The position numbers and the translations under genes were made by a program. A DNA stretch of 64,000 nucleotides from Thalassoroseus pseudoceratinae (GTDB taxonomy: Bacteria; Planctomycetota; Planctomycetia; Planctomycetales; Planctomycetaceae): the NCBI RefSeq assembly GCF_011634775.1, contig NZ_JAALXT010000003.1, positions 186,001 to 250,000 on the forward strand, in the 5' to 3' direction. Below, one piece after another: positions 28,104-36,992 of this stretch. The number at the start of each line of letters is the position of its first letter. Position 1 is the first letter of the stretch. The notes under the pieces are model-generated. The model ran no database searches and was not told where the DNA came from. It saw only the letters and a program-made list of their open reading frames with translations.

Positions 28104-29213
28104 ATGACACAAAGCGTCCGTATTGGCATCATCGGCGCGGGAGCCGTTTCCGACTATCACCACGTGCCCGGTATCAACATCGATCCGCGAGCCGAGTTGG
28201 TCGCGGTCTGCGATCCAAATGAAACGTTGCTGGAACAACGAAAATCGGAATGGGGCGAATTCGATGCAACGACTTCGTATCAGGATATTGCCGACCATCC
28301 GAACGTCGATGCCGTCATCATCGCGACACCGAACTTCACGCACAGAGAAATCGCACTCGCGTGTCTCGCGGGTGACAAACACGTCATGTGCGAAAAGCCA
28401 CTCGGGCTCAATTACGAAGAGTCCAAGGAAATGTATCAAGCCGCACGTGATCGGAACTTGCGGCACATGACGGCGTTCACGTATCGGTTTGCTCCGTCGA
28501 TGCGTTACGTTCGCCATTTGGTCAAAAGCGGTGCCCTCGGGGAATTGCGACACTTCCGCAGCCAACGGTTCTTGGATTGGCCGGAAACCAGTTGGGGGTG
28601 GCGGCAGTACAAGAAAACTGCCGGAGCGGGTGACTTGTTCGACATGACGATTCACCGCATCGACTTTGCTCAAGATTTGTTGGGACCGATCAAGAGCATC
28701 TGCGGTGCGGTTGCTCAATTTGCTCCCCGTGACAAGACCGCCGAAGGTCAAGATTGCCCGCCGAGCGAAGTGGATGACTGGTCCAGCCTCATCGGTCAAT
28801 TTGAAAACGGTGCGGTCGGTGTTTGGGAGGGAAGCACCTTGATGAAGGGGTACCACAACGACGGTTTCGGTTACGAATGGGCCGAAGTCAACGGTAGCCG
28901 AGGATCAGCAGCGTATCAGTTGACGGACCCGAACAATGTCCTTGTGGGACTCAATGGCAATCCGGTGGAAAAAATGCCGGTACCGGATGAGTTTCTGGTC
29001 ATCGAAGGCAGCCCCCGCAAACCCCATGAGGGCGTGCCAAGCACGGTGTTTCGATACGATTTGGTTTACGAATTTGTCTCCGCAATCGTCGAGGGGCGTG
29101 ATGCGATTCCCGGATTCGATCACGGTGCGAGCGCCCAAGCCGTTGCGGATGCGGTGTTGAAATCGCATGACCAGAAAACTTGGGTCGATTTAGATATCGA
29201 CTTAGAGAACTAG
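28104..29213 (+). CDS. Gfo/Idh/MocA family oxidoreductase
   Basis: A 369-residue NAD(P)-dependent oxidoreductase. The Rossmann motif is IGIIGAGAVSDYHHVPGI (about 7-24). DAVIIATPNFTHREIALACL and the family signature MCEKPLGLNYEESK follow, with the catalytic lysine in CEKP. The C-terminal alpha/beta domain has AGDLFDMTIHRIDFAQDLLG. Members act on sugars, inositols and related alcohols, and substrate cannot be read from the sequence. It has no signal peptide, unlike many Planctomycete paralogues, so it is cytosolic. It converges with the TPR gene nine bases apart. Confidence 0.93.
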   Translation: MTQSVRIGIIGAGAVSDYHHVPGINIDPRAELVAVCDPNETLLEQRKSEWGEFDATTSYQDIADHPNVDAVIIATPNFTHREIALACLAGDKHVMCEKPLGLNYEESKEMYQAARDRNLRHMTAFTYRFAPSMRYVRHLVKSGALGELRHFRSQRFLDWPETSWGWRQYKKTAGAGDLFDMTIHRIDFAQDLLGPIKSICGAVAQFAPRDKTAEGQDCPPSEVDDWSSLIGQFENGAVGVWEGSTLMKGYHNDGFGYEWAEVNGSRGSAAYQLTDPNNVLVGLNGNPVEKMPVPDEFLVIEGSPRKPHEGVPSTVFRYDLVYEFVSAIVEGRDAIPGFDHGASAQAVADAVLKSHDQKTWVDLDIDLEN

Positions 29214-29221
29214 TTCACCCA

Positions 29222-30307
29222 TCAAGTCGGCGGAAAGCATGTCGGACGCGGCTTCTTTCCGCTGGCAACGTCTTGGACGTACCCGAGAAGATTCTGGGTG
29301 ATCGCGTCGTTCGGTTGCATGTGCAACGCACGTTGGACCACTCGTTCCGCTTGGATAACTTCGCCGGAGACGAGCAAGGCAAGTCCTAAGTTCGATAACA
29401 GCCCAGCGTCACGCGGATCGAGTTCGGTGGCCTGCCAACCGACCTGAACCGCTTCCTCGCCGTAGCCGAGCGTCATGCAACTCAGACAGAATTCTCGGAG
29501 AACGTCCTTGTGCTCGGGGTTCAGTCGGTAGGCACGACCGAGGGCTTTGTATTCTGATTCGTGTTGCCCTCGCATACGGAACGTCAGTCCCAGGATCCAA
29601 CACGCGGCCCAGTTTTTGGAATTGAGTTGAATTGACGCGGTCAACAGCCGAACCGCGCGACAGAGTTCCTGCTGAGCCGTCTTTGTTGTGGGATCAAGGG
29701 GCGAACGCTGAAAAGGCAAATACGGATTGGCAAGTGCGGTGCCCCAATCGTACAAATCAGACGCGGATCGGCCGGGAAAGTCATCGTGGGAATCTTCGTC
29801 GGGCAGCAAATTCGTGCGTCCGACGTAAACTTCCTTCTCGGTTTCCGTATCGAAGAAGATGTCGATCGGTCCGTCGATTCGGAGGAACTTAAGCCGTTTC
29901 CGAGCTTCGACCTTGGAGACCTGCGTGATGGAAGGAGCCGGTGTCCAGCCTTCAGGCCCCACGATTTCGCCGGGTTTCCGCCCAGCCAACCAAGCCGCCA
30001 CAACGCCGCTGGAATGTCGTCCTAATTGGAGCCAATCGCAGGGGGAATCCAAACCGTCTTCCTGACAGACGACGGTAATATCACGGTTTGGATCCTCAGC
30101 GGCGGACGACAACCCGTACTCATGGAGTTGGTCGAGGAAGTTGGCAAGATCCAACGCGTTCATAAAACCGATGCGGCTGATGTGGCCGTCGGTGCAGAAT
30201 GTTTGATTCGGACACGCTTCAGCATACCCCGAGAGTCCGCCGGGGTGGATCTGCTCAAGCGTAACGTTTCGAACGAGAACGGAAAAACCTTCGACAGGAA
30301 CCGCCAC
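29222..30307 (-). CDS. TPR protein with unrecognised N-terminal domain
   Basis: The start is GTG 30307, well supported by AGGAG five or six bases ahead. The product has 361 residues. Residues 1-190 form a domain I do not recognise, beginning AVPVEGFSVLVRNVTLEQIH and containing SPCDWLQLGRHSSGVVAAWL. Residues about 215-350 contain tetratricopeptide repeats (LLTASIQLNSKNWAACWILG, YKALGRAYRLNPEHKDVLRE, WQATELDPRDAGLLSNLGLA). No signal or membrane segment is visible, so it is probably cytosolic and a protein-binding scaffold. It stands 139 bases downstream of the PLP decarboxylase on the same strand. Confidence 0.82.
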   Translation of the reverse strand: MAVPVEGFSVLVRNVTLEQIHPGGLSGYAEACPNQTFCTDGHISRIGFMNALDLANFLDQLHEYGLSSAAEDPNRDITVVCQEDGLDSPCDWLQLGRHSSGVVAAWLAGRKPGEIVGPEGWTPAPSITQVSKVEARKRLKFLRIDGPIDIFFDTETEKEVYVGRTNLLPDEDSHDDFPGRSASDLYDWGTALANPYLPFQRSPLDPTTKTAQQELCRAVRLLTASIQLNSKNWAACWILGLTFRMRGQHESEYKALGRAYRLNPEHKDVLREFCLSCMTLGYGEEAVQVGWQATELDPRDAGLLSNLGLALLVSGEVIQAERVVQRALHMQPNDAITQNLLGYVQDVASGKKPRPTCFPPT

Positions 30308-30446
30308 ACTGTCTCCTATTCCAGGGTGGGCCCGTATGGCTGCGCATTTCGAATGACAATCAACTTCGAATGCGAACGTGGTCTATGTTGTTTGGTTCGA
30401 CCTTCCGTTGCAACCATCGGGCGTATTTGTTTCAGAGCCTGGACGA

Positions 30447-32093
30447 TCATATATCGTTTGCCACCGCTTTTCGGGCATCCCAAAGTGACTGCAACACTGC
30501 ATCGACGTACTCGGCATCCGAAAATGGACTGAGAATATACGACTTCAACGCCACAATCGGTTCCCCATATTCGCTTTCGCGGTAGCAGTCGGTCAAGGAA
30601 ATGACGACGCCACGGCCTTGAAGTGCTTCCTCTTGAATCCGAGCGAACACACGACGGTTGTACTCGTTATGCTTTCGTAGTTCATCGCGAAACCCGGGGT
30701 CGGTGCGTTCGCGTTTGGGAACGGTGAATGTGTCCACACCTTCGGGATAGACTCGGAACAGCGTCACAGGGCCGAAGTTCTCACGATTGAGGACCGTTGT
30801 CGCGGCGTGGCTTTCGAGGTGTTCACGCAACGTTTCCGCCATCGTGACCAAATGACCAAGCAGGCTCTGTAAACCCTGCCGACCAAACAACCGCAAATTC
30901 GCCAACGCCGCCATCGGGCCGGAACCACTCCGTGTGGTTTCCAGCGTGAATTTGCCGGGATGATATTTGCCAGACTGAAACAAGTAGGGCATCGTCTCAT
31001 CGGGGCGACTGATCCGTTTCAATTCCGCCCGATCTCGAAGAATGAACGCGCTGGAGATGTAGGGACAGAATCCGGTTTTGTGATAGTCGATTCCCACCGA
31101 GTCGGCGAGCGGGATTTGGCGGATGCGTCGAGAGGAATGGGCAAGGGCCCGAATGGTTCTCGCTCGGAATCTCAGGGGATTGGACTCGAAATCGTAATCG
31201 TTAAACACGCTCCACGCCCAACCGATTACGGCATCGGCGTGAATGTGCGGTCGGTAGTCGAGTGCAAACTCGTCGGCCAAACGGTCGACAATTTCACGGA
31301 CTTGTTCCAAGTCGTCGATTCCAAAAGCATCCGTGGTACCCATCGTCGCGACGACCGCAGCGACTTTTCCACCGGACTTCAATACGTCACGCAAATGCGA
31401 TTCCAGTAAGCATGGACGGAGGGCGTTGTCATCGGTGGTAGGGATACGGATCACATTGTCTTCACCCAAGCCGAGCCAATTGGCAACGGTGGTGCATGCG
31501 TAGTGAGCGTGGTCGGAACACAAGATGACCGCCCGTTCGGAGACACCGGTTTGCTGTGTGCCGGGGCACGCTTTCTCCAACCCGATTTTGACGGCATACA
31601 GCAACGTGCCTGTACCGCCGAATGTGAACACGCCGCCGGCCTGCTTTGTATCGTAGCCCAGCAGGTCCGCCGTCATCGCGATCGCTTCGACTTCCGCGAC
31701 CGCAATTTTGCGAGCCGACTCATCGCTGACCAAGTTCGGATTGTAAATCGACGGCAGCATACCACCGATAATGCTGGGAATGGTCGGCGATGGCACCACG
31801 TTGATCTGAGAACGCGGATGCCCCCAAATGAACAGCCCGGAAAGATATTCGACCAACTGCGACGTGACCGCTTCTAAGTTCTGCGGCGAATCCGCGACCG
31901 TCGCCTGCATGGCGGCGTGATAGTCGAGCTCCTCCGATTCGCCGAGCAACGGTCGATCGGACTTCATCGCATCGACCTGGTCCAAACTCCGCAGAAACGA
32001 AAACACGAAATACGCATCATGCACGCGATTCGAAACCGGTTGTGGAAACGCCTCGCGGAGTTGTTGGAGAATGTCACTGTAGGGTGTTGTCAT
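30447..32093 (-). CDS. PLP-dependent decarboxylase (group II / aspartate aminotransferase fold)
   Basis: The 548-residue cytosolic enzyme belongs to the pyridoxal-dependent group II decarboxylase family. Typical features are VPSPTIPSIIGGMLPSIYNP at about 97-120, GGVFTFGGTGTLLYAVKIGL in the cofactor-phosphate site, LCSDHAHYACTTVANWLGLG (stacking His), and HIHADAVIGWAWSVF (Asp bound to the pyridine nitrogen). The Schiff-base lysine is in SVGIDYHKTGFCPYISS, about residue 339. Substrates in the family include glutamate, aromatic amino acids, diaminobutyrate and aspartate; none can be chosen here. It is probably in one transcript with the TPR gene downstream. Confidence 0.92.
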   Translation of the reverse strand: MTTPYSDILQQLREAFPQPVSNRVHDAYFVFSFLRSLDQVDAMKSDRPLLGESEELDYHAAMQATVADSPQNLEAVTSQLVEYLSGLFIWGHPRSQINVVPSPTIPSIIGGMLPSIYNPNLVSDESARKIAVAEVEAIAMTADLLGYDTKQAGGVFTFGGTGTLLYAVKIGLEKACPGTQQTGVSERAVILCSDHAHYACTTVANWLGLGEDNVIRIPTTDDNALRPCLLESHLRDVLKSGGKVAAVVATMGTTDAFGIDDLEQVREIVDRLADEFALDYRPHIHADAVIGWAWSVFNDYDFESNPLRFRARTIRALAHSSRRIRQIPLADSVGIDYHKTGFCPYISSAFILRDRAELKRISRPDETMPYLFQSGKYHPGKFTLETTRSGSGPMAALANLRLFGRQGLQSLLGHLVTMAETLREHLESHAATTVLNRENFGPVTLFRVYPEGVDTFTVPKRERTDPGFRDELRKHNEYNRRVFARIQEEALQGRGVVISLTDCYRESEYGEPIVALKSYILSPFSDAEYVDAVLQSLWDARKAVANDI

Positions 32094-32172
32094 CGTTGCC
32101 TCTCACTAATGGGATTGGCACCGATTATCGGGGATTCGCGGGTGAAGTCCCAGGGATGACGTGCAACCAATG

Positions 32173-32211
32173 AAAAAAAGACGAGTCACCGGCGGGCGCC
32201 GATGACTCGTC
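32173..32211 (-). terminator. Strong intrinsic terminator after the peptidase-like gene
   Basis: On the minus strand GACGAGTCA (32211 to 32203) pairs with TGACTCGTC (32188 to 32180), with an inner CGGCG/CGCCG pairing, and is followed by seven T residues. It lies about 55 bases after the stop at 32265. Confidence 0.88.
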
Positions 32212-32264
32212 CGGGGCAGGACGATTGACATACAGGGTGGCAGAAAGCCTGGTCGTGCAGTCCG

Positions 32265-33470
32265 TTAGGGAGAGGATGGACTGGCGAATGCTTGACTGAG
32301 TCGTTCCGATTTTTCACTGCCGGGATTGCGGGGGAAGCCCGACCAGTTCGGAAGACGACCACCTGCGGCCGCTCGTTCTGCGTCGTTTGCGTCGAATTTA
32401 GGTGTGTTGTTAGTTTCAAAAGGCGGCGGTGTATTCGCGGCTGGCTCGTTTGGCTGACCGGCCGGTGTCCAGCCTTCGTTGACGGCTCGTCGCCAACCTG
32501 GGGAATCCTTTGTGACAGCATCACGCGGACGGGCCACCGTTCGAGCGGGGGCTGTTTTCGGTTGGGTCGGCGGAAGCGAAATAATTGGGGCGTTGCCAGT
32601 GGGTTGCGGGCGATTCGGGGTCATCTTTGGAGCCGCATTGTCGGGGCTTTGACCCCGAATGATCGGTTGATTTTCACGACCGGCGGGTTGCTCGTTCGAA
32701 GCCAACTTGGTGTCCGGAGGCAAGTTCAATCGTGGACTACCCGCCATGATCCAGCCGTTCCAACGATTTTCGAGACTGTTGACATCATCAAGGTTGTAAT
32801 ACTGCTTGATGGCTGCATCCCAACCGATTCGGTGAGCGGCATCGAGAAATTCCAAGAATCGTGTTCGTCCACCGGCTTGAACGAGGAAGTCAGCGAGTGA
32901 GTACCCTTCGGCATACAACGTCAACACATCTTGCATGTCCTTGGGATACTCTTTGATTGCGAGCAGTCGTCGCAGCGGGATGCGGCGGGAGGAATCCCAC
33001 ACTTGTTCCAAGAGCAGCCGTTGACGACGTTGTTCCGATTCGTGTTCGACTAACGTTGCGGCACCTTCATCCGCCCATCGAGGCAGCGGGCGACGGAAGT
33101 GACACGCCAACACGGTATGACTCACTTCGTGCGGAATCACACTGTCGAGGATGCGTTCGAGTGTGCCTTGCACATTCATCCGCCACCCAAAGACTTCGCC
33201 GCGATCAAAAGCGAATGTGGTGGCTCCACCGGCACCGATTTGTCCGACTTTCACAGACAACGTGCACGGTTTGTACCAACGAGGCATTTTCTTGCCGAGC
33301 CATTTCATCGCGAGTTCTTCTCGGAAATGCTCGGCGGCGTCACCACACTGCTTGGCGATTTCCGCCGTGGGAGCCGTCACAATGAAATTCGGCGTCCGAT
33401 ACGTGGCGCCGGCGGTTGTCATCACAGTTAAAATCAGACCGAGCCTGATCACAAGAGCTTCCATGCTCAT
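32265..33470 (-). CDS. Exported HEVSH zinc-peptidase-like protein with proline-rich tail
   Basis: I choose ATG 33470 (401 residues), with GGAG seven bases ahead. A signal-like leader ends near TTAGATYRTPNF. Residues about 25-230 form a peptidase-MA-like domain: the motif SVIPHEVSHTVLACHF contains an HExxH zinc site (H-E-V-S-H) and is followed by LPRWADEGAATLVEHESE with E as the likely third ligand. The last 150 residues are low-complexity, rich in Pro, Asn, Thr and Arg. This resembles gluzincin peptidases, so it may be a periplasmic protease, though activity and substrates are unknown. It has its own terminator and stands alone. Confidence 0.83.
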   Translation of the reverse strand: MSMEALVIRLGLILTVMTTAGATYRTPNFIVTAPTAEIAKQCGDAAEHFREELAMKWLGKKMPRWYKPCTLSVKVGQIGAGGATTFAFDRGEVFGWRMNVQGTLERILDSVIPHEVSHTVLACHFRRPLPRWADEGAATLVEHESEQRRQRLLLEQVWDSSRRIPLRRLLAIKEYPKDMQDVLTLYAEGYSLADFLVQAGGRTRFLEFLDAAHRIGWDAAIKQYYNLDDVNSLENRWNGWIMAGSPRLNLPPDTKLASNEQPAGRENQPIIRGQSPDNAAPKMTPNRPQPTGNAPIISLPPTQPKTAPARTVARPRDAVTKDSPGWRRAVNEGWTPAGQPNEPAANTPPPFETNNTPKFDANDAERAAAGGRLPNWSGFPRNPGSEKSERLSQAFASPSSP

Positions 33471-34037
33471 TGCAGTCTCCACTGAGAATTCATCTCGCGA
33501 TCATGCGAAATGACATGTTCTCGGGTCCAGGATGATCGTATTCCACGACCGTCCGAATCTGCGGGGGACAGGGCGACTCACAAGGTGAGCTGACCCTGAG
33601 CTAGCGAATCCGTGCCAGCTGCTTCCTCCAGTAGCAAACTTGAGTCCAATCGAGCCATCCAATGAGTTTTTATCGAAGTTTTTCCAGCTCGCGATCAAAG
33701 GTCGATATTCTGAAACGAGTTACGACGCCCACCCGATATCAATTCACTTGGATAAAATGTTCATTAATTGGGGCGTTTTTGTAGAACCTGCAACTTGGGA
33801 TTGTTTGCAAATTGCAATTTTTGCTCTGAAAACAGTTTTTCATCGCATTGTTCACGTCGGAATCGGCATTGATACGAAGAGCACGTCTCCCTGACCGTAG
33901 GGATGCGGCATCCGTTAAAATATGAGTGGCCAGGTGGACAAAGTATGCCCACAGGTATAATTCGTTAACACCACCGATCTGCTGCCCATTGGCATACTGG
34001 AATGGTAGGATGAGGCGGTCTCGCTTCGTTCGATCAG
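33471..34037. other. AT-rich intergenic region, divergent promoters
   Basis: This 567-base gap is the longest in the window and lies between divergent genes. From about 33660 to 33990 it is clearly richer in A and T than its neighbours. An 84-codon open frame (TTG 33640 to stop 33894) has no ribosome-binding site and no recognisable similarity. A promoter-like pair lies near 33935-33961. No tRNA or IS remnant is recognisable. Confidence 0.5.
33935..33961 (+). promoter_or_regulatory. Putative promoter of the 947-aa VWA gene
   Basis: TGGACA (33935-33940) and a perfect TATAAT (33956-33961) are spaced by 15 bases, about 77 bases before the ATG at 34038. The short spacing lowers certainty. Confidence 0.4.
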
Positions 34038-36881
34038 ATGGTTTTGAGTTTCATGTTGCGATTTCATTTTCCCGAATGCTTTCTGTTGGCGATTCCGCTG
34101 GCGTGGGTGTACTGGCGTTGGTGTCGTCCGGTCGATGGCGATCGAGTCACCGAAGCAGTTCGCATCGGATTGTTGTTGTTGCTACTGCTCGCGTTCACCG
34201 GACCGGAAGTGAACTTGGGAGGCCTAGGGTTGGACGTCGTCGTGGTTGCCGACCGCTCCGCCTCGATGACGGATGGCGACATTGACAGCATTCGCGAGCT
34301 GATCCAAAACCTCGACAACACCCGAGCCAGTGGTGACCGCGTGGGCATCGTAGGGTTTGGCCTGACGCCATCGGTTGAACGCCAACCATCGGGAGACGCT
34401 CGATTCGCCGGCTTCGAGAAGAATGTGTCACCTGAGGGGAGCGACCTGAATGAAGCTCTGTTGACCGCGCTCAATTTGGTCGATCGCAACAGACCAGCGA
34501 GAATTCTCGCCCTCACGGATGGCGAAGCGACCGGGCTTGATCCGCGGTCGGCGGCACGACGGGCACGAGAATTGGGCGTGCCGATCGACTTTCGCGACTA
34601 TACCCGACTCCGAACCGGCGACATCGCCATTGAAGCCGTTTCATTGCCCGAGACAGTCAGTCCACGAGAGCCGTTTCAATTCTCAGTTCGCGTCTTTGCA
34701 GACACCGACTCCGATGCCGAGATCCGCATTCTTCGTGATGATCAGGAATTCGCCACTCGAACCGTTTCCCTTCACAGTGGAATGAACGTGATTCCGTTTC
34801 GGGAAGTGCTCGAACGCGGCGGGTTCTATAAGTACACGGCCGAAGTCATCGTCGAAAACGATCCTCTCCCGGAGAACAATCGCGGGTTGGGGGTTGTTCG
34901 TGTCGATGCCGGTCCGCGGGTGCTGGTTTTGAATGCGGATGGTCAAGCCGGCAACATGGTCCGGGCGTTGCAAGCGGCGAGTATTCCAGTCGATGTCTCT
35001 GAAGCCAAGTCGAATCCGCTCATGCAGGATGATTTGGATCCTTACCGAACGGTCATTTTAGAGAACGTGCCCGCGGACGATCTCGGGCGACTCAAGATGG
35101 AACGACTGGCTCAGTTCGTCGAGGATCTCGGCGGCGGTCTGCTCATAACCGGGGGACGAAAAAGTTTCGGCGGGGGCGGATATTATAAGAGTCCGCTCGA
35201 TCCGGTGCTTCCGGTGTCGATGGAACTTCGTGAGGAACATCGCAAGATGCGGGTTGCGATTGCCGTGGTGCTCGACCGTTCTGGAAGTATGTCGGCCCCT
35301 GTCCGTGGTGGGCAGACAAAAATGGATTTGGCCAACATTGGGACGTCGGAAGTCGTGCGGTTGCTTTCATCGGCGGATATGGTTTCGGTGATTGCAGTGG
35401 ATTCCGCACCTCATGTCGTGCAGGACATCACTCGTGTCGACGATGCGGAGGCAATCGTTAGCCGTGTGAAACGCATCGAAAGCATGGGCGGTGGAATCTT
35501 CGTTTACGATGCATTAGTCGCGGCCGGCGAGCAACTAATGCAGGCCGAAGGCTATCAAACGCGGCATATCATTTTGTTCTCGGATGCCACTGATAGCGAA
35601 GAACCTGGCGCCTACGAAACGCTGCTCGATCGTTACTCGCGTGCTGGAATGACCGTGAGCGTGATCGGTCTCGGTTCGGATACCGATGTCGATGCGGGAC
35701 TGCTGAAAGACATTGCGAAGCGTGGCGGCGGAAATATCATGTTCACTGATGACGCCGCGGAACTTCCCCGCTTGTTTACACAGGACACCATGAGCGTGGC
35801 TCGGAGTACGTTCATCGAGGCCGGTGACGAATACCCAAACGGCATTCCCGGCGAATTGCTGCCTGAACCGGCTCGGCTGATGGGAGAAATCGACTTCCCC
35901 AACTTCCCGACGGTCGGCGGATACAACTTAAGTTACCTCAAACCAGATGCAACAGCGGCCGCTCTTTCACGAGACGAATACGCCGCGCCATGGTCCGCGT
36001 TTTGGTACCGTGGACTTGGCCGAGTGGCGGCGTTGACGATGGAAGTTGACGGACTCTACACCGGGCGGTTTGGAAGTTGGTCACACTATGATGACTTCCT
36101 AATTACGCATGTTCGATGGCTCTTAGGAGGCGATAATCCCAACGACGTTTTTATCGACTTGCAGCGGGATGGACAAACCGCGTTGATCACCGTGGAACTT
36201 GATCCCACCGCTGAGCAAACAACTGGAAGACTACCGACGAACGCCCCAGCACTATTCGTCGTACCGCCGGGCGCGGAACGTGAAGAACCCTTGCGACCAG
36301 AGTTCACCTGGATTGGTTCCCATACGCTCCAGGCTCAGTTCGCTATGAACGAATTGGGCACATATCGTACTTTGGTGAAGACCGGCGGTCGGCAGTTCAC
36401 TCGCGGACCGGCATTGACACTTCCCTACTCTCCCGAGTTCGAGCCGAGACCCAGTTACGAATCCGGTCGGTCGATGCTCGCGGAACTAGCAGACCTCTCC
36501 GGTGGCGAACGTCGGACGGATGTCGTCACGATTTTCAAAGATCCTCCGTCCTCACCACGAATGCTGCCATTGTTGCCCTACCTAATGATTCTAGCGGCGA
36601 CAATGTTGCTAACGGAAATTGCCGGTCGTCGCCTAGTCCTTTGGAAACGCACAAAGATTCCTACGGCGGAACCACTTCCGAGTGGAGGGCCACTGCCGCC
36701 ACCGAAACCAGCGAAGAAGCGGAAGGTCGAATGGGCATTCGGAAAACGTCGACCGTCCCGAAAAGCCACGACTACCGTTAGTTCATCACACGCCGACCGT
36801 GAACAATCTCGATCTTCAAAACCGTCTGCAGGTGACATTTACGCACAGGCAAAACAAAAAGCGCGTCGCCGCCACGAGTGA
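34038..36881 (+). CDS. Large membrane VWA protein with two VWA domains and a GATase-like domain
   Basis: The product has 947 residues, or 942 from the next ATG (MLRFHFPEC). Two N-terminal hydrophobic segments (about 12-24 and 43-56) precede a first VWA domain (about 63-190) with metal motif DRSAS. A beta-rich region follows. Residues about 290-395 resemble the glutamine-amidotransferase-like fold (FVEDLGGGLLITGGRKSFGG). The second VWA (about 405-590) has VVLDRSGSMS. A transmembrane segment is near 850-870 (LPLLPYLMILAATMLLTEI) and the tail is basic. Proteins with this BatA-like layout usually accompany MoxR ATPases and are of unknown function; no MoxR gene lies in this window. Confidence 0.9.
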   Translation: MVLSFMLRFHFPECFLLAIPLAWVYWRWCRPVDGDRVTEAVRIGLLLLLLLAFTGPEVNLGGLGLDVVVVADRSASMTDGDIDSIRELIQNLDNTRASGDRVGIVGFGLTPSVERQPSGDARFAGFEKNVSPEGSDLNEALLTALNLVDRNRPARILALTDGEATGLDPRSAARRARELGVPIDFRDYTRLRTGDIAIEAVSLPETVSPREPFQFSVRVFADTDSDAEIRILRDDQEFATRTVSLHSGMNVIPFREVLERGGFYKYTAEVIVENDPLPENNRGLGVVRVDAGPRVLVLNADGQAGNMVRALQAASIPVDVSEAKSNPLMQDDLDPYRTVILENVPADDLGRLKMERLAQFVEDLGGGLLITGGRKSFGGGGYYKSPLDPVLPVSMELREEHRKMRVAIAVVLDRSGSMSAPVRGGQTKMDLANIGTSEVVRLLSSADMVSVIAVDSAPHVVQDITRVDDAEAIVSRVKRIESMGGGIFVYDALVAAGEQLMQAEGYQTRHIILFSDATDSEEPGAYETLLDRYSRAGMTVSVIGLGSDTDVDAGLLKDIAKRGGGNIMFTDDAAELPRLFTQDTMSVARSTFIEAGDEYPNGIPGELLPEPARLMGEIDFPNFPTVGGYNLSYLKPDATAAALSRDEYAAPWSAFWYRGLGRVAALTMEVDGLYTGRFGSWSHYDDFLITHVRWLLGGDNPNDVFIDLQRDGQTALITVELDPTAEQTTGRLPTNAPALFVVPPGAEREEPLRPEFTWIGSHTLQAQFAMNELGTYRTLVKTGGRQFTRGPALTLPYSPEFEPRPSYESGRSMLAELADLSGGERRTDVVTIFKDPPSSPRMLPLLPYLMILAATMLLTEIAGRRLVLWKRTKIPTAEPLPSGGPLPPPKPAKKRKVEWAFGKRRPSRKATTTVSSSHADREQSRSSKPSAGDIYAQAKQKARRRHE

Positions 36882-36992
36882 GCAATTCTGTACACTTTTG
36901 ATTGGGATTCTGTTTCGTATTGTGTACTATGTGAACGCACATCATTCGCGAGATTTTAGTCTCGCAAATCTATTCAATCTCGGAAAACGAAT

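Noticed and set aside
28023-28856. 277-codon open frame opposite the Gfo/Idh gene
   Set aside because: Antisense to a well-supported oxidoreductase; no recognisable motif and no ribosome-binding site.
33640-33894. 84-codon plus-strand frame in the AT-rich gap
   Set aside because: TTG start, no ribosome-binding site, no recognised domain. Kept only as part of a finding about the gap.
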